Part shown: one piece after another, positions 50,362 to 60,542 of the stretch
How positions within the stretch are numbered: position 1 is the stretch's first letter
Layout of the letters: each line of letters opens with the position of its first letter
From: Kalmanozyma brasiliensis GHG001
Lineage: Eukaryota; Basidiomycota; Ustilaginomycetes; Ustilaginales
Direction: 5' to 3'
DNA length: 64,000 nucleotides
NCBI RefSeq assembly: GCF_000497045.1
Contig: NW_015961959.1
Location: 186,001-250,000 of the forward strand
The notes under the pieces: model-generated
The model's database searches: none
Told to the model about the DNA's origin: nothing
Seen by the model: the letters and a program-made list of their open reading frames with translations, nothing else
Program-made: the position numbers and the translations under genes

Positions 50362-52958
50362 GATGTGCAAGAAAGAAAGGGATGTGACGACGCCAAAGAT
50401 TGTGTGACAAAGGGGGAGGTGTTAAATGATGGCTTGCTGCCGAGGGGAGAGAATGTGCAGAAGCAGACAGGTATCGTGTGGGCGTAGAGTGACGAGGCGG
50501 CATAGAGGCGCAGCGGCAAACATGCGGCGTGACTTCTTATAGGCTGGAGGCGCAAAAGGAGTGATTGTGACGGCGTTTCCGCTGCGTCATCAAAGCAAGC
50601 GATTGCGCCCCACCTTCTGCGGGCGACTGCGTCGCTTTCCATGCGAGGAGGGTTTCCCTCTACAAGACCGCCGGAATCGCCAGACTCAGACCCATCATGG
50701 CGTTCTTTGGCTCCTGTGTTCATCAACGGAAGCGCATCCCCACTTGTCCAGAAATGCCATTAGCAGAAAACAAAAGACCAACAATCGAGGTCGACTTCAT
50801 TCGCTCCTGCAGTGCCAAGAGCTGCGGAAGAGCAAAAGGGGCGACAAGCAAGGCGCAATCTGTTTGTCCCTCTCATTTTGCCTCACAGTTGACGCTTCGA
50901 GATCAGGATTGCAAGATTTGCAGGTGGGACAGGTCAAAGCAAGCGCATTGTCCGTGCTGCAGATGTGACGTGTGACGACAAGCGTGAATGCGGGCGGTAG
51001 CGAGACTGCCTACGCGTATGTGTGCGCACAGGATAAGCGTGTTGCCGTCTTTCGGTTGCAACTTCGGTAATCTCAGGCTGGCGGATCAACAGCGGTTGAA
51101 TTCAGAGCTTGGACAAGCTTTCCCACGCTCAGTGGGTGCGACTCGAGAATGTGCATAGCCATAGTTTCTCGTATCGGCAAGCTCATACTCCAGCAGGACG
51201 CCTGTCCCCTCCACCGGTGATGTGGCCAACAGCGGCAACGGCAGCAACGACGGTCGCACCTCGGAATGAAGATCAATCTCCATCTCGAAAGAATCAGCTG
51301 CCCGTATCTTGCTCCCGGCCTATGGATGGTCTCTCAGGAACTCGGAGTGCACAGCAGACATGAATAGGACCTATTTACGTTGTCAGCAGGCAAATGAGCT
51401 GATGTTCCCCATTGTCGGTGGTGTCGGGGAAAGCGCCGCTGTCAAGGCGAGACAAAAGAGAGCTGCGAACGGACGCATCATCTGGTAATTACCAATCAGA
51501 TACGCAGCTCGCCCTTTGTTGCTGCAAAGATTAAGCTCGATGCACGAAGGGAAGCTGAACCTCGACATCGTCAACGGGTTACTGCGAAGAGCGACTGCAC
51601 GACCGCTGCTGAGCCTCTTGCATCAGAAACGCCTCGCTGTCCGAAATGAACGTTTGACTCAACCTGCTCTCAACAAGGCCTAAATCGGTCCCAAGGGAGC
51701 TTGAACCTACGATGCCGAAGCTGCGCAGGAGTATCTCGAAAGAATGAAAACGCTGGCGACTTCCTGTCAGGCTATCAGTGTATTGATGAGACCGGTCAAT
51801 TTCGAGGACCGCCCACCTCATAGACACCTCAGCGGTGTGGCTGGACGTGGGCAGCAGGCACCCGCGGTTCCTGGAAGTGGTTTGCGGCTCGCTCGCAACC
51901 AGCCGCTCTTCAATCAGCTTTGAGCGCAGATGAAATGCGGTCCGACGACCACATCGAGGTGCTGTTGCGCTTCTGCAGGGTTAGTATGCAATATTGGGCG
52001 CCCATTGTCTCCCCACAGTAACGCCTCCCGTCGGAAGAGAACAATGGCCATATCGTTCGAACGTCGTCTTGTTTTCGTCGCTGTACGGGAGTTCCTCGGT
52101 AGCTTTTCGCAAATCGGTCGACGTCACAAGCTGGCGGAATTGAGCAAGATTGAAATCGCATGCTTCCGCGGCGAGGTTTCGACCTTTCGAGGGGCAGGCA
52201 TCAAGGGATGAGCTCCATGCTCTCTCTGCTGGCAACAGCGCCTCACCGTGATCTCTCGGAAGAGGAGTGACACTACACCTGCCAGAGGTGACTGATAGGG
52301 AGCATTCTTAGCCGGCCTTTTACGAATAACATCACGGCTTGCTGCAGCTGAGACGTGCGTGCAACAGCTGCGCAGCTTTCTGCTTGTCGACAACCATCGT
52401 CCAAGGCCCGTCAAAACAAACCGACACATGCATTCGGACTTGTTCGGGCCCGAGACGAGGCCTGCGCAGAACGTGCTCGCTCTTTGTTTGAGGCGGGAGC
52501 CGCACATTTGCGGCGTCAGACCGCAAGTCGCCGCGCTGTCGCGCACAAAGTTAGGCGTCTTCCCGACCGACATTGATACATCCGAAATGAAACGGTCAAG
52601 GTGGAATCCTCAACAGTTTCCGTTCCTTGCGCCTCACCCAAGGGTCATTCATTCATCTGCGCCCACCGCTGTCCGGCCTCTTCCTAGCCGACGACTCGGG
52701 ACGGCCATTGCCGAACTAATCCTTGCGCTTCAACACAACACGTTCGCGGTCGATGCCTGATTGTCATGGAACTCGGACGATCCCACCAGCACCGCAAAAA
52801 GGAGCGAGCACACTCTACTCTTCGCCCACACGTCTTGTCCCACATCGATACCTTCATTGTTGATGCAAGCGAGATTACACGCACGACAACCCCGTTCCAT
52901 CTGAGACCCGTACGGTAGCTCCTGCTCACACTGTACATGTCCGAAAGCGAATCTTCGG
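50362..52958. other. 2.6-kb gene-poor region
   Basis: It separates the fork head gene (-) from dihydroorotase (-). Only short frames with no domain similarity occur, on both strands; a Cys-rich 92-codon frame at 50697-50975 was considered and not accepted. Base composition is less GC-rich than the coding parts. It probably contains the fork head promoter and could hold a transcript I cannot recognise. Confidence 0.4.
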
Positions 52959-54221
52959 TCATGAACGAACAATCTCCCATCCCAATCGCTTGCCCGCCCA
53001 GAACGGAACCACCTGCACCTTGCTTGCGTCGGAATCAGGAACGTCACGGAACTCCGGGTGAACATAGACGGCCGGAACGGTTGCCGCGCTCGACCCGCCG
53101 CCTGCCCTGCGAAGCTTGATGCTACCTTGCGAGAGTTCTTGCTCGTCGTCATAGCCGTAGAACCTTCGGCCGTTGAGACTGACATAGTTGGCCAGCTGGT
53201 CGAGGGCGCCAAAGCCTTCCAGAAGCGTAGCGCAGAGCGGAACGAGGATCGATGAGGTGTACACGCCGGCTGCGCAGCCGCACGAGACGACGCCTGTCGG
53301 CTCGAGGTCATCGCCGCCCGACGCCGAGGCTTTTGTTCCCGGTGCGCCGTGCGTCACTGCCGAGGGGTACTTGTTGGCCAACGGGTGCGGGGCCGAATCC
53401 GAGCCGAGGAAGAAGCGTGGGTGGCCTGCGCGAAAAGCGAATGGAGAAACAAAATGGGGTCATTCGGGTCAGCTTCGTCCAGTCACTCGGTGTAAGCTTG
53501 TCGGTTATAACTCACCTTCGCGGATCACGTCGCGCAAAGCCTGTCGGTCGTCCGGATACTTTGCAACGGGCTTGCAAAAGTTCAACGGCTTTCCTGCCCA
53601 GTCATCCACAATCAGCTCGAGGTGATGCGGCGTAATGGTGCAGCCCACCGTCTCGCCACACTCCTTGACAGCCTCCACCGCCTTTCTTGTCGTCGCGTGC
53701 TCCAGGACGATCTTGAGCTTCGGAAACCGCTTGTGGATCTTGAACAGGTGGGTCAAGAACTTCTCCTCGGCATTCAGCACGCAGATGCCCGCGTCGGCGT
53801 TGGACGGCACCTCACCGTGGAGGTTGAGCACCATATCGTGCTTCTGCATCTCTTCGAAGATGGGGTAGTAGGTCTCGTAGTCCTCGATGCCGCTGTCCGA
53901 GTTGGTGGTGACGCCGCGCGGGTAGCTCTTGACGCCGCGGACGCCTTCTTTCGCGGCCTCGGCGATCTCAGCAGGTGTGAGGGCGGAGGAGAGGTAGAGC
54001 GTGCCGATGAACTTGGTTTGCGGTGCGAGGTTGCGAAGGGACTGGAGGTAGCCAGCGGCCTGCTGGGCCGAGGTGATGGGAGGCACGAGGTTGGGCATCA
54101 CATAGGCGAGCGAGATGCCGCCTTCGGCAACGTGCGGTGTGACGAGCTGCGACATGGGCCCCTGTCGCAGGTGCACGTGGAAGTCGGCAGGCGCCGGAAC
54201 GGTGATCTCTTGTGCTGACAT
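52959..54221 (-). CDS. pyr3: Dihydroorotase (pyrimidine biosynthesis), URA4/pyr3 type
   Basis: Two exons on the minus strand, 54221-53516 and 53425-52959, are separated by a 90-nt intron (GTGAGT...GCAG, phase 1) and give 390 residues. The enzyme closes carbamoyl-aspartate to dihydroorotate, the third step of UMP synthesis. Metal ligands of the PyrC-type enzyme are all in place: HVH (H15, H17), the carboxylated Lys K98 in GVKSYPRG, H135 in LNLHGEV, H175 in LEHATTRK, and the Asp D245 in LGSDSAPH. The last motif is rebuilt exactly across the intron (EG/HPRFFLGSDSAPHPLANKY), which confirms the splice. The U. maydis PYR3 gene encodes this enzyme. It acts as a separate protein, apart from the CPSase-ATCase polypeptide. 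Confidence 0.96.
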
Positions 54222-54539
54222 CGTGATGGCCTTCGTCGAGATGTATGCAAGTAGTATCGAGTTGATCGAGTTCGGAAGGTAGGTAAGGATGTCGTCCGCG
54301 AGTCAAGAAGAACTGGCGCTCTCTGGCCTTTTTCACCCGCATTTTCCTGCGGTGCTTTTCTCCGCAAAAAACCAACATACGGAAATGCCCGTTCAACATG
54401 CCGTCCTCCTCAACACACTTTCGATTATGACAACAAGATAAACAGCTTCCACGGCGTCATCCTCTTCACATCGATATCGAATGATTGATTGCATGTTCTT
54501 CAGAGAGCACAAATGGCGAAATGCCGTTCCGTTTGCCGT
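54222..54539. other. Short intergenic region upstream of dihydroorotase
   Basis: It contains the dihydroorotase promoter (-) and the FUN14 gene's 3' flank (-). Nothing else was seen. Confidence 0.4.
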
Positions 54540-55360
54540 TCAACCGAGGCGCAACCCGAGCACCAATCCAGCCATGAACGTAGCCCTAGGCTGGAAGTCG
54601 GCCATCAAAAAGTTGGTCGTCCTATTCCAGATCCTCTGCAGCGTACTTCCGCTGTACCCACTAACAGCACCTGTCTCTGGTCCAGCAGCGCTTCCGACCA
54701 GCTTATCGTACCTCGAATTGATCGCGTTCCAGTTGACGCTGCTCAGACGCTGGGAGTTCATGTACTGGAGCAGGATGTAACAGCCACCGAGGAGAAAGGC
54801 GATGAGTTTGAGGCCCTTTTTGATGAAGACGCCTGCGCAGACGCCGCAGATGGTGCCGAACGAGAGGCTGTAGATGTTGACGATGCTTTCGGGCTCTGTG
54901 GCGGCGGAGGTCGAGGTGCCGGTGGGAAGAGCGGGGGTGGAGGAGGTGGCGTAGGGACGCGCGGGCTCGCACTGGATCGGACGAGTCGCATTGAGACCGG
55001 CGAAGAAGACGAGGGCACCACCACCGAGCATGAGGCCAACGCGGGTAGGGGACGCAGAGGGTGGGCGCGAGGCGGCCACCACGCGCGGTCGGATGGAGTT
55101 GGAGGCCGACTCGAAACGCGTGCGTGGATCGATGCGCTTGCCGTAGTACGTGCGGACTTGCTGAGGCATGCGCATGTTGAGACCGATCCGAGCTTCAGCC
55201 ATCGAGGCGGCCTGATGGAGTGTCGCAGCATGGACAGTCGACAAAGGGGAGCAGAGTACGAAGCGTTAGCGAGATATTCGAGGACACAAGTTATTCGTAG
55301 CAACACCATACTTACACGGCACGCTTGCGGCACAGCACGCATCATGGGGAGCGCGTTCAT
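54540..55360 (-). CDS. FUN14 domain protein (mitochondrial outer membrane, FUNDC-like)
   Basis: Two minus-strand exons, 55360-55316 and 55211-54540, are joined over a 104-nt GTAAGT...TCAG intron in phase 0, giving 238 residues. Exon 1 encodes just 15 residues (MNALPMMRAVPQACR) and completes a basic, mitochondrial-type N-terminus together with the start of exon 2. The FUN14 domain lies in the C-terminal half: SIVNIYSLSFGTICGVCAGV and FIKKGLKLIAFLLGGCYILL, two membrane helices with the family's Gly-rich pattern, then LSSVNW. A hydrophobic segment also precedes the domain (GLMLGGGALVFFAGL), and another, MAGLVLGLRLG, ends the protein. FUNDC1 is a mitophagy receptor in animals. No clear LC3-binding motif is visible here, so mitophagy is only suggested. 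Confidence 0.87.
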
Positions 55361-55738
55361 CTTGCTGGTTTGAAGGCGCTAGCAGTAGCTATGGGTGGCT
55401 GTTGCTACTAGAAGATGGATGGTGGTAGCAGCTCAACACCGTCTGTCAGCATACGCTCCCCTTTGTGTGCACCAAGCCTCCACATCCGCCGCCTCGGTCA
55501 GACGAAAGCAACTAAAAACGGAAACACGCGCCCGGGCCCCGCGGCCGGCCCAGCCCACCGGATCCCCACCCCAAAATGAAAATCTGTCACTCTAAACCAC
55601 CAACCCGAAGACTTCAATCCACCATTGCTACTCCACCTCTCGATAAAACATACCTCAAACTTCGCCAGCGAGTTGCTGTTCATCTTGCGCGTCCAAGCAT
55701 ACCAAAAAAAGGCCAAAAAGACGACCAAAAAATTCTGC
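55361..55738. other. Intergenic region between FUN14 and the tRNA
   Basis: It contains the FUN14 promoter (-), a GC block at 55527-55560 and the tRNA 3' flank with several T-runs on the minus strand. No gene-like frame was found. Confidence 0.45.
55727..55732 (-). terminator. RNA polymerase III terminator of the tRNA
   Basis: Six T residues on the minus strand begin 7 nt past the tRNA 3' end, with further T-runs (55704-55710) behind as back-up. Confidence 0.8.
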
Positions 55739-55862
55739 GGGTCACTGCGGGATTCGAACTCGCGACCACCTCTATTTTTTAGAGCCTCTTTTTGAACTCT
55801 TCTAGTGTGAAACACACCGGGTATTGCCCGAAAGAGGTATCCTACCACTGGACGAAGCAACC
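55739..55862 (-). tRNA. tRNA-Pro (CGG) with a 52-nt intron
   Basis: A full cloverleaf folds on the minus strand. The acceptor GGTTGCT pairs with AGTGACC (two G-U pairs), and base 73 is C, as in eukaryotic tRNA-Pro. The D arm is GTCC-AGTGGTA-GGAT. The anticodon arm is CCTCT-TTCGGG...T-AGAGG, with anticodon CGG. The variable loop is TGGTC and the T arm is GCGAG-TTCGAAT-CCCGC (one A-C mismatch). The intron, 55775-55826, lies after base 37, the normal site, and its ACCCG can pair with the anticodon. B-box sequence GTTCGAATCCC and a T-run terminator support transcription by Pol III. Confidence 0.9.
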
Positions 55863-56106
55863 TCACTGTTGCGGCATTGGGAGTGTGGTGTGTAGATATA
55901 CACTAAATCATGAGACAATGTTTGTTTCAATTAGACTGTGACGCCCGGATCCCTTCGGTCGCAGTGTCTGTCAAAACGCTTTCACCTGATGTCGCTCTCC
56001 TGCCATGCGTAGCTGTGTTCAGAGTGATGACAAGCATCTGTCATTGCAGAAGCAGCTCTTGCTCGAGGAAAGTCCGGTGTGCTCAGAGCCGAATGGTGAT
56101 AGGATG

Positions 56107-57333
56107 TCAGACGGTTCGATCCCGGTCGATCCGCTCGAGTCTCCCTTGAGTCTCCTGTTTAGCATCCACCTCGTCCTCGTCGAACCCGAGCAGCGACTTG
56201 ATCTTCAACCTTGCGCGCTCCACCACTCCTTGCCTACTTTCAAACTCCTTGTTCGGCGGCGGCTGTAGCAGCGGCAACCCGAGTCGCGCGCGCACCCTGT
56301 TCAGCGGGCCCTCTTCGACATTTCGATCCTGATCGCTGTACACTGCGCCTTTGCCTTTGCGACCGCTGATCTCTGCCCATGGCCCCTCCTGTTCTGCACC
56401 ACGGAAGCGAAGACGCCCTTCAGCATCGCGCATCGCCTCCTCCGCGTCCTCGTCCCGCTCGATCAGATAGCCATCGCGCAACTCCTTGACCTGCGAATAG
56501 TGACCAGAGTACCACCACATCTTGATCTTCTGCCACGGACCCAATGGGTACCCATCCAGAAAGGGCGGTCGGAGCGACTCCAGTAGCTTGAACCGCTTCT
56601 GAGGCATCGAGGATCGTTGTAGCACCCCCTGCGCTTCTTCCTCGCGGGCGAGCGTGGCGTCCTCGCCGAGCTGCGAGCGGGTCCACATGATCCCCTGCTG
56701 CGACGTGTCTTTGTGCGCTACGAATCGAGCTAGACCGAACTTCTCAATTCGTCGCCGGAGGATGCCGAAGCTCACCTGCGACTCGATCTGCGCAGTGGTG
56801 AGGGTTTTGCAGTACGATCGCCAGCCAGCGGTCGTCTGCGGAGAGGGCATGAAACCGAAGCGCTCTTTGAACACCAGCCCTTCGGTGACAGCGAGAACCG
56901 TCGTGTGGTCGAGATTGCGTGTCCAGCTGCGCATCGCGCGGCCGTTCTTCGTGCGTCCCTTGAGACTCGTTTCCGTCTTGGTTCGAGGCGGCAGCAGGTC
57001 GAGCTCCACCTCGCTCTCCTCCATCACATAGCTCTCGGCGTTCTTCATGAGTCCTGAGGGCGCCCATTTGGGTAAGTTGCCGCGCTTGAGAATGAGACGG
57101 GTTGTGCAGAGGACCGGGATGGTGGAGGCGGTATCGAGATCGTCGAGCGTTACGGATGACGTGCTGGCTGAAGAAGAGCTGCTGCGGACGGGCCGGTACT
57201 CGATTCGTCGATCGAGAACGTCGACTGACAGAACGTGTGATGCGTTGGGGTTTGGGTAGCGCAGAAAGTAGGCGCGGACGCACGACGACCACGAATGGTC
57301 GTAGGACGATTGGTGGACGAAATCCTTCACCAT
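56107..57333 (-). CDS. PRELI/MSF1-domain protein (Ups family) with long C-terminal extension
   Basis: This 408-residue protein starts with a PRELI/MSF1 domain: MVKDFVHQSSYDHSWSSCVR, then AYFLRYPNPNASHVLSVDVL, the signature of Ups1/PRELID proteins, which move phosphatidic acid or phosphatidylserine across the mitochondrial intermembrane space with Mdm35. The domain runs to about residue 210 and contains Ser-rich and Thr/Lys-rich insertions. Beyond it lie about 200 residues, charged and partly helical (KFGLARFVAHKDTSQQG, LLQPPPNKEFESRQGVVERA), not present in the short yeast Ups proteins. No classical presequence is seen, as is usual for this family. The lipid specificity cannot be read. Confidence 0.88.
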   Translation of the reverse strand: MVKDFVHQSSYDHSWSSCVRAYFLRYPNPNASHVLSVDVLDRRIEYRPVRSSSSSASTSSVTLDDLDTASTIPVLCTTRLILKRGNLPKWAPSGLMKNAESYVMEESEVELDLLPPRTKTETSLKGRTKNGRAMRSWTRNLDHTTVLAVTEGLVFKERFGFMPSPQTTAGWRSYCKTLTTAQIESQVSFGILRRRIEKFGLARFVAHKDTSQQGIMWTRSQLGEDATLAREEEAQGVLQRSSMPQKRFKLLESLRPPFLDGYPLGPWQKIKMWWYSGHYSQVKELRDGYLIERDEDAEEAMRDAEGRLRFRGAEQEGPWAEISGRKGKGAVYSDQDRNVEEGPLNRVRARLGLPLLQPPPNKEFESRQGVVERARLKIKSLLGFDEDEVDAKQETQGRLERIDRDRTV

Positions 57334-58131
57334 GGTGGATCAGCTCTGCAACGTCGCCATTCGCCCTTTGATGATGCGTCTTGCTCGTACGTTGACACTA
57401 CGGAGCACCAGTGGCCGGCCAGAGCTTGAGCGGCGTTCCTGTGCGTCCCCGTTGAGATCCAGAGATGATGAGCAGCAAGGTTGGTGGGGAAGCGAATGCG
57501 CAGCAAATAGGTTGGTCTTTGCGTTTCACGAAAAAGTGCAAAATGTGACAGACACAGATTCCAGCTTGACGCGCTTCCGCGGCTTTCTCACCGTCAAGAC
57601 ATTGGTCATACGCTCAATTGCGGCGTCACATACCAGTCCTCCTTTCAAGTTCGCCGGACATGCTTGTACCAAGAGGTGATCAGAACTGGACGAGAATGGT
57701 ATTGCAGATAGTGTACATAGATGAGAACAGTGCGCGGGAACGGATGGAAGACAGAGGGGAGGGCTCTGCATCAAAGCAGGGCGCGAGTTTTTAAGGTGGA
57801 AGCGCCAGGAGAGCTGAGGAGATGAAGATGCAGCTGGACGAGCAGAGCGAGTACCCGAGTAAGCAGCACAACAGCCTGTCACCACAGATAGCTGCAAATG
57901 CTTGGTCGATTGAGGTCTTTGAGAGAGCGGATGCTTGCTCCAGCGGAAGGCGCGGCTGACTGCGTCGCTGCTCGTGCGAAGTCGAAGCTGATCAGGCGCC
58001 TTGCTGCCTGAACATGTGAGACTGACGATATTCTGATCGAGGATAATGTCTTTGAGATGTTCGAGATGGCTTTCGGAAGCGTTTGTACAAGGTGAATGTT
58101 CGCAGCGTGCAAGACAGGTCGATTCGTCCGA
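57334..58131. other. Intergenic region upstream of the PRELI gene
   Basis: It holds the PRELI-gene promoter (-) and the SmG 3' flank (-). A 123-codon minus-strand frame at 57526-57897 lacks any domain and is not accepted. Confidence 0.4.
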
Positions 58132-58395
58132 TCATCGTGTCTTGACATTCTCCAACGCCTCTAGAGAAGTGACGCTGTTTCCGCGTACCACGACTGTTCC
58201 GCAGCGATCGCCATCTTGCCACGTGTTCATGTTGTTGGGCTCGGGGTGCACCTGCTCGATAGCGTCATCGACGACGAGGTTGAGGAACATGTCGAATCCG
58301 CGAAGGGTGCCTTGGATCTTGCGACCACCCTGGATATTGACAGCGATGCGCTTGTCGAGGAAGCGCTTGAGCTCTGGCTGCGATACTTTCGCCAT
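58132..58395 (-). CDS. SMX2: Small nuclear ribonucleoprotein Sm G (spliceosome core)
   Basis: This 87-residue protein is one of the seven Sm proteins that form the ring on U1, U2, U4 and U5 snRNAs. It starts MAKVSQPELKRFLDKRIAVN and has both Sm motifs. Sm1 is in IQGGRKIQGTLRGFDMFLNL followed by VVDDA. Sm2 is CGTVVVRGNSVTSLE. The LKRFLDKRI and LRGFDxFxN forms are specific for SmG rather than other Sm or Lsm proteins. The coding region is a single short exon. The length is normal (SmG is about 76-80 residues elsewhere). Confidence 0.95.
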   Translation of the reverse strand: MAKVSQPELKRFLDKRIAVNIQGGRKIQGTLRGFDMFLNLVVDDAIEQVHPEPNNMNTWQDGDRCGTVVVRGNSVTSLEALENVKTR

Positions 58396-59396
58396 CGTGA
58401 GGTTGTGTTGAAGACCTCAGTCGATGTGGACGGCAGAATGTGAGATGGTGGATCGAAGCATGTTCAGTGAGAAGCCTGAGGCGCGAGGAAGAATCTCAGG
58501 GTTCAGATCCGCAGATCTCGGCCCCGATGAATTTTCTTAAATGTGTCGAGCGTCTTGCTAACATTCCATAGCGAATTTCCGGACAGTGTACGATGACGAG
58601 CAGAGATGCCGGCGGCTTGCCGCTCGTGCCTATTTTGGACCTCGCTTGCACGCCTTCATGACCGGCGTCTTCTTGAGGAACCCTTTCGTGATCATCATCT
58701 CTGGCATTGATGTTCGGCGTCCTTATTGACGTCGGTCATACCTCGGGATCGGAGACACCGTACACCATCGTTTGATGTGTCTGAAACTTGCTAGTCGGTG
58801 GTACGTGCAGACCATGCGGTGAGAAATTGGCCATCAGCCTCTTTCCCGCGCGCCATGCGGCTATGGCTTTTGAGACTCAGACGCTTGCAACCACGCGATC
58901 AGCGACGTGCTTGGCAAGAGAGCCATATGGTTGCTGTGCGCAGTAGGCTTCTTTGCAGGACCTGCGATATCAGAGCACACGAAGCTCAGGAAGACATGCA
59001 AGCTGACCATGTGCGGGGGACAATCGCATGGCCGGGGGGCTGTGCTGCTGGCGGCTGCAATTTACCCGACATCTTATCTCAGTCTCGAACCCTGCGTGAC
59101 GGCGCGGGCCAGAACGAATTCGCCGCCGGTCAATCCGCATGGACTTCGGCAGGCACTTTTCGCAGCCTACGAGGCAATCACCGCAAACGGCTTCGTTGTG
59201 CGCCCTCTCATGCTTCTCCAAGGCATCGGCATCTTGGAGCGCGGTACCACTGCTGCTCTCAGGCGGGAAAGTCGAGTGAATCCCTGCCACTGTCAGGCAG
59301 GAAACCGCCCTGAGCGGGACTCAAGAAAGTATATGTACGCAGACTCTCTCAGCTGCAAGAAGTCGTTTCAGCCTCAACGCCCTACCACCTAAGATT
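58396..59396. promoter_or_regulatory. Divergent intergenic region (SmG and His/Pro protein promoters)
   Basis: 1 kb separates SmG (-) from the His/Pro-rich membrane protein (+). A 171-codon frame and a 161-codon frame on + (58798-59392) have no recognisable domain. No TATA box stands out. Confidence 0.45.
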
Positions 59397-60542
59397 ATGT
59401 CCCCTACGCCTTCGCAACACCAGCCAGAGACCACGCAAGTGGACCTCGCCTCCCGAGTCGATATCGAGGCAGAGCCGCTGCTCCAGCCCGAGACCAAGGA
59501 GCATGACGTCTCCGCATCCGCCAAGGGCGCTTTGAACGAGGACCACCTCGAGCTTCGTGTCGGTCAGGAAGAAGAGCGCCGCCGCAGCAGTCGGACCGCC
59601 CGCATTCTTTCGCGCGGACTGAGGGGCATCGCTCTTTTCCTCGTTGCTTTCTTGGCCGCCAATGGCTTCTGGGCGCTCCTTCGTCCCGAGCTGTATGGCC
59701 ACAACGGTCTGATCTCGATGAACGGCAAACACCACGATCACCACAAGCACCACAAGTATCATCACCATCACCATCACGACAAGCCTGGTCACCCTCCTCA
59801 CGGGCCTCCTGGTCGCGGACCCGAACACCCACCTCCTCCGCCTCCCCACGGTCCTCCCGGCCACGATCACCCTCACCCTCCTCCACCTCCTCCTGGTCCT
59901 CCTGGACACGACCACCCTCACCCTCCTCCGTCGCCTCCTCACAAGCCAGGTCATGGACCGGGGGGAGACCGCCCTGGACCTCCCCCGCCGCCTCCTCACG
60001 GACCTCCTGGCCACGGCCCTCCTCACCCACCGCCGCCTCCGCCCAGGGTGCAGGCTTGCTTTGACCTGGTGCCGGGAAAGTCACTCAGCATTAAATCACC
60101 GCTGCACTGGGCGGGGCAGGCGGTCGAGGTTGCGCCTGGTCTGGCCGGATCGAGCGTGACCTTTGTCTGGGACGGCAAGGTGGGCCCTCCCTCTCCGCCT
60201 CGGCGCGGTCCCCACCCAGGACCTCCCCACCCTCCTCACCCGAGTGACCAAACCGAGGCTCAGCAGAACGAGAAGCCCAGGAAGAAGCTCGGCGATGTGG
60301 TTTTCGAGATCGAGGTGCCTGCCGAAGACCAGTGGAAGACCGCCGGCATTTCCGCTAAGGAGCTGAGGCTCTGCTCGGTGCGAGGCCCCGCGGTTGGCGT
60401 CGACATCTTCAACGCTACCGGCATTCCTCCCCGCCACGCTCGTGTTGATCCTGCTTTCAACCAGGTCGCTCCCGGCTTCAACACCACCATCTACCTCCCC
60501 AGCCACTATGCTCGCTCCCCCGTGCGCATCGGCCATCCTTGA
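59397..60542 (+). CDS. Single-pass membrane protein with His/Pro/Gly repeat lumenal domain
   Basis: This 381-residue protein has an acidic cytosolic N-tail of about 60 residues with an ExxxLL-type sorting signal (EAEPLL, residues 24-29). A basic patch (RRRSSRTARILSRGLRG) comes next, then one membrane helix at about 78-95 (IALFLVAFLAANGFWALL). The positive side before the helix predicts N-in/C-out (type II). A His cluster follows (KHHDHHKHHKYHHHHHHD), then about 90 residues of HGPPGHDHPHPPPPPP-type repeats. A compact C-terminal part follows (about 220-381, starting VQACFDLVPGKSLSIKSPLH), interrupted by another Pro-rich stretch. No known domain is recognised. The His-rich lumenal segment and sorting signal suggest a vacuolar/endosomal metal-binding protein, which is inference. 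Confidence 0.8.
   Translation: MSPTPSQHQPETTQVDLASRVDIEAEPLLQPETKEHDVSASAKGALNEDHLELRVGQEEERRRSSRTARILSRGLRGIALFLVAFLAANGFWALLRPELYGHNGLISMNGKHHDHHKHHKYHHHHHHDKPGHPPHGPPGRGPEHPPPPPPHGPPGHDHPHPPPPPPGPPGHDHPHPPPSPPHKPGHGPGGDRPGPPPPPPHGPPGHGPPHPPPPPPRVQACFDLVPGKSLSIKSPLHWAGQAVEVAPGLAGSSVTFVWDGKVGPPSPPRRGPHPGPPHPPHPSDQTEAQQNEKPRKKLGDVVFEIEVPAEDQWKTAGISAKELRLCSVRGPAVGVDIFNATGIPPRHARVDPAFNQVAPGFNTTIYLPSHYARSPVRIGHP
59760..60047 (+). repeat. His/Pro/Gly-codon tandem repeat
   Basis: Imperfect CCTCCTCAC/GGTCCTCCTGG-type units repeat through this part of the membrane protein gene. The block is prone to length change and may be misassembled or polymorphic. Confidence 0.8.

Noticed and set aside
50697..50975. 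92-codon Cys-rich plus-strand frame (CKICRW, CPCCRCDV)
   Set aside because: Cys spacing fits no zinc-finger family, no signal peptide, and a competing frame overlaps it; likely chance.
51910..52576. Several 80-150-codon frames on both strands
   Set aside because: They overlap one another, lack recognisable motifs and none has a clear leader or intron signal.
52959..53381. Separate small gene starting at a TTG at 53381
   Set aside because: It is exon 2 of dihydroorotase; the splice restores the FFLGSDSAPH metal-binding motif.
57526..57897. 123-codon minus-strand frame between PRELI and SmG genes
   Set aside because: No domain or conserved-looking segment; sits in the PRELI promoter.
58798..59392. 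Two overlapping plus-strand frames of 171 and 161 codons upstream of the His/Pro protein
   Set aside because: Neither shows a domain, and their overlap in different frames means at most one could be real; read as promoter.
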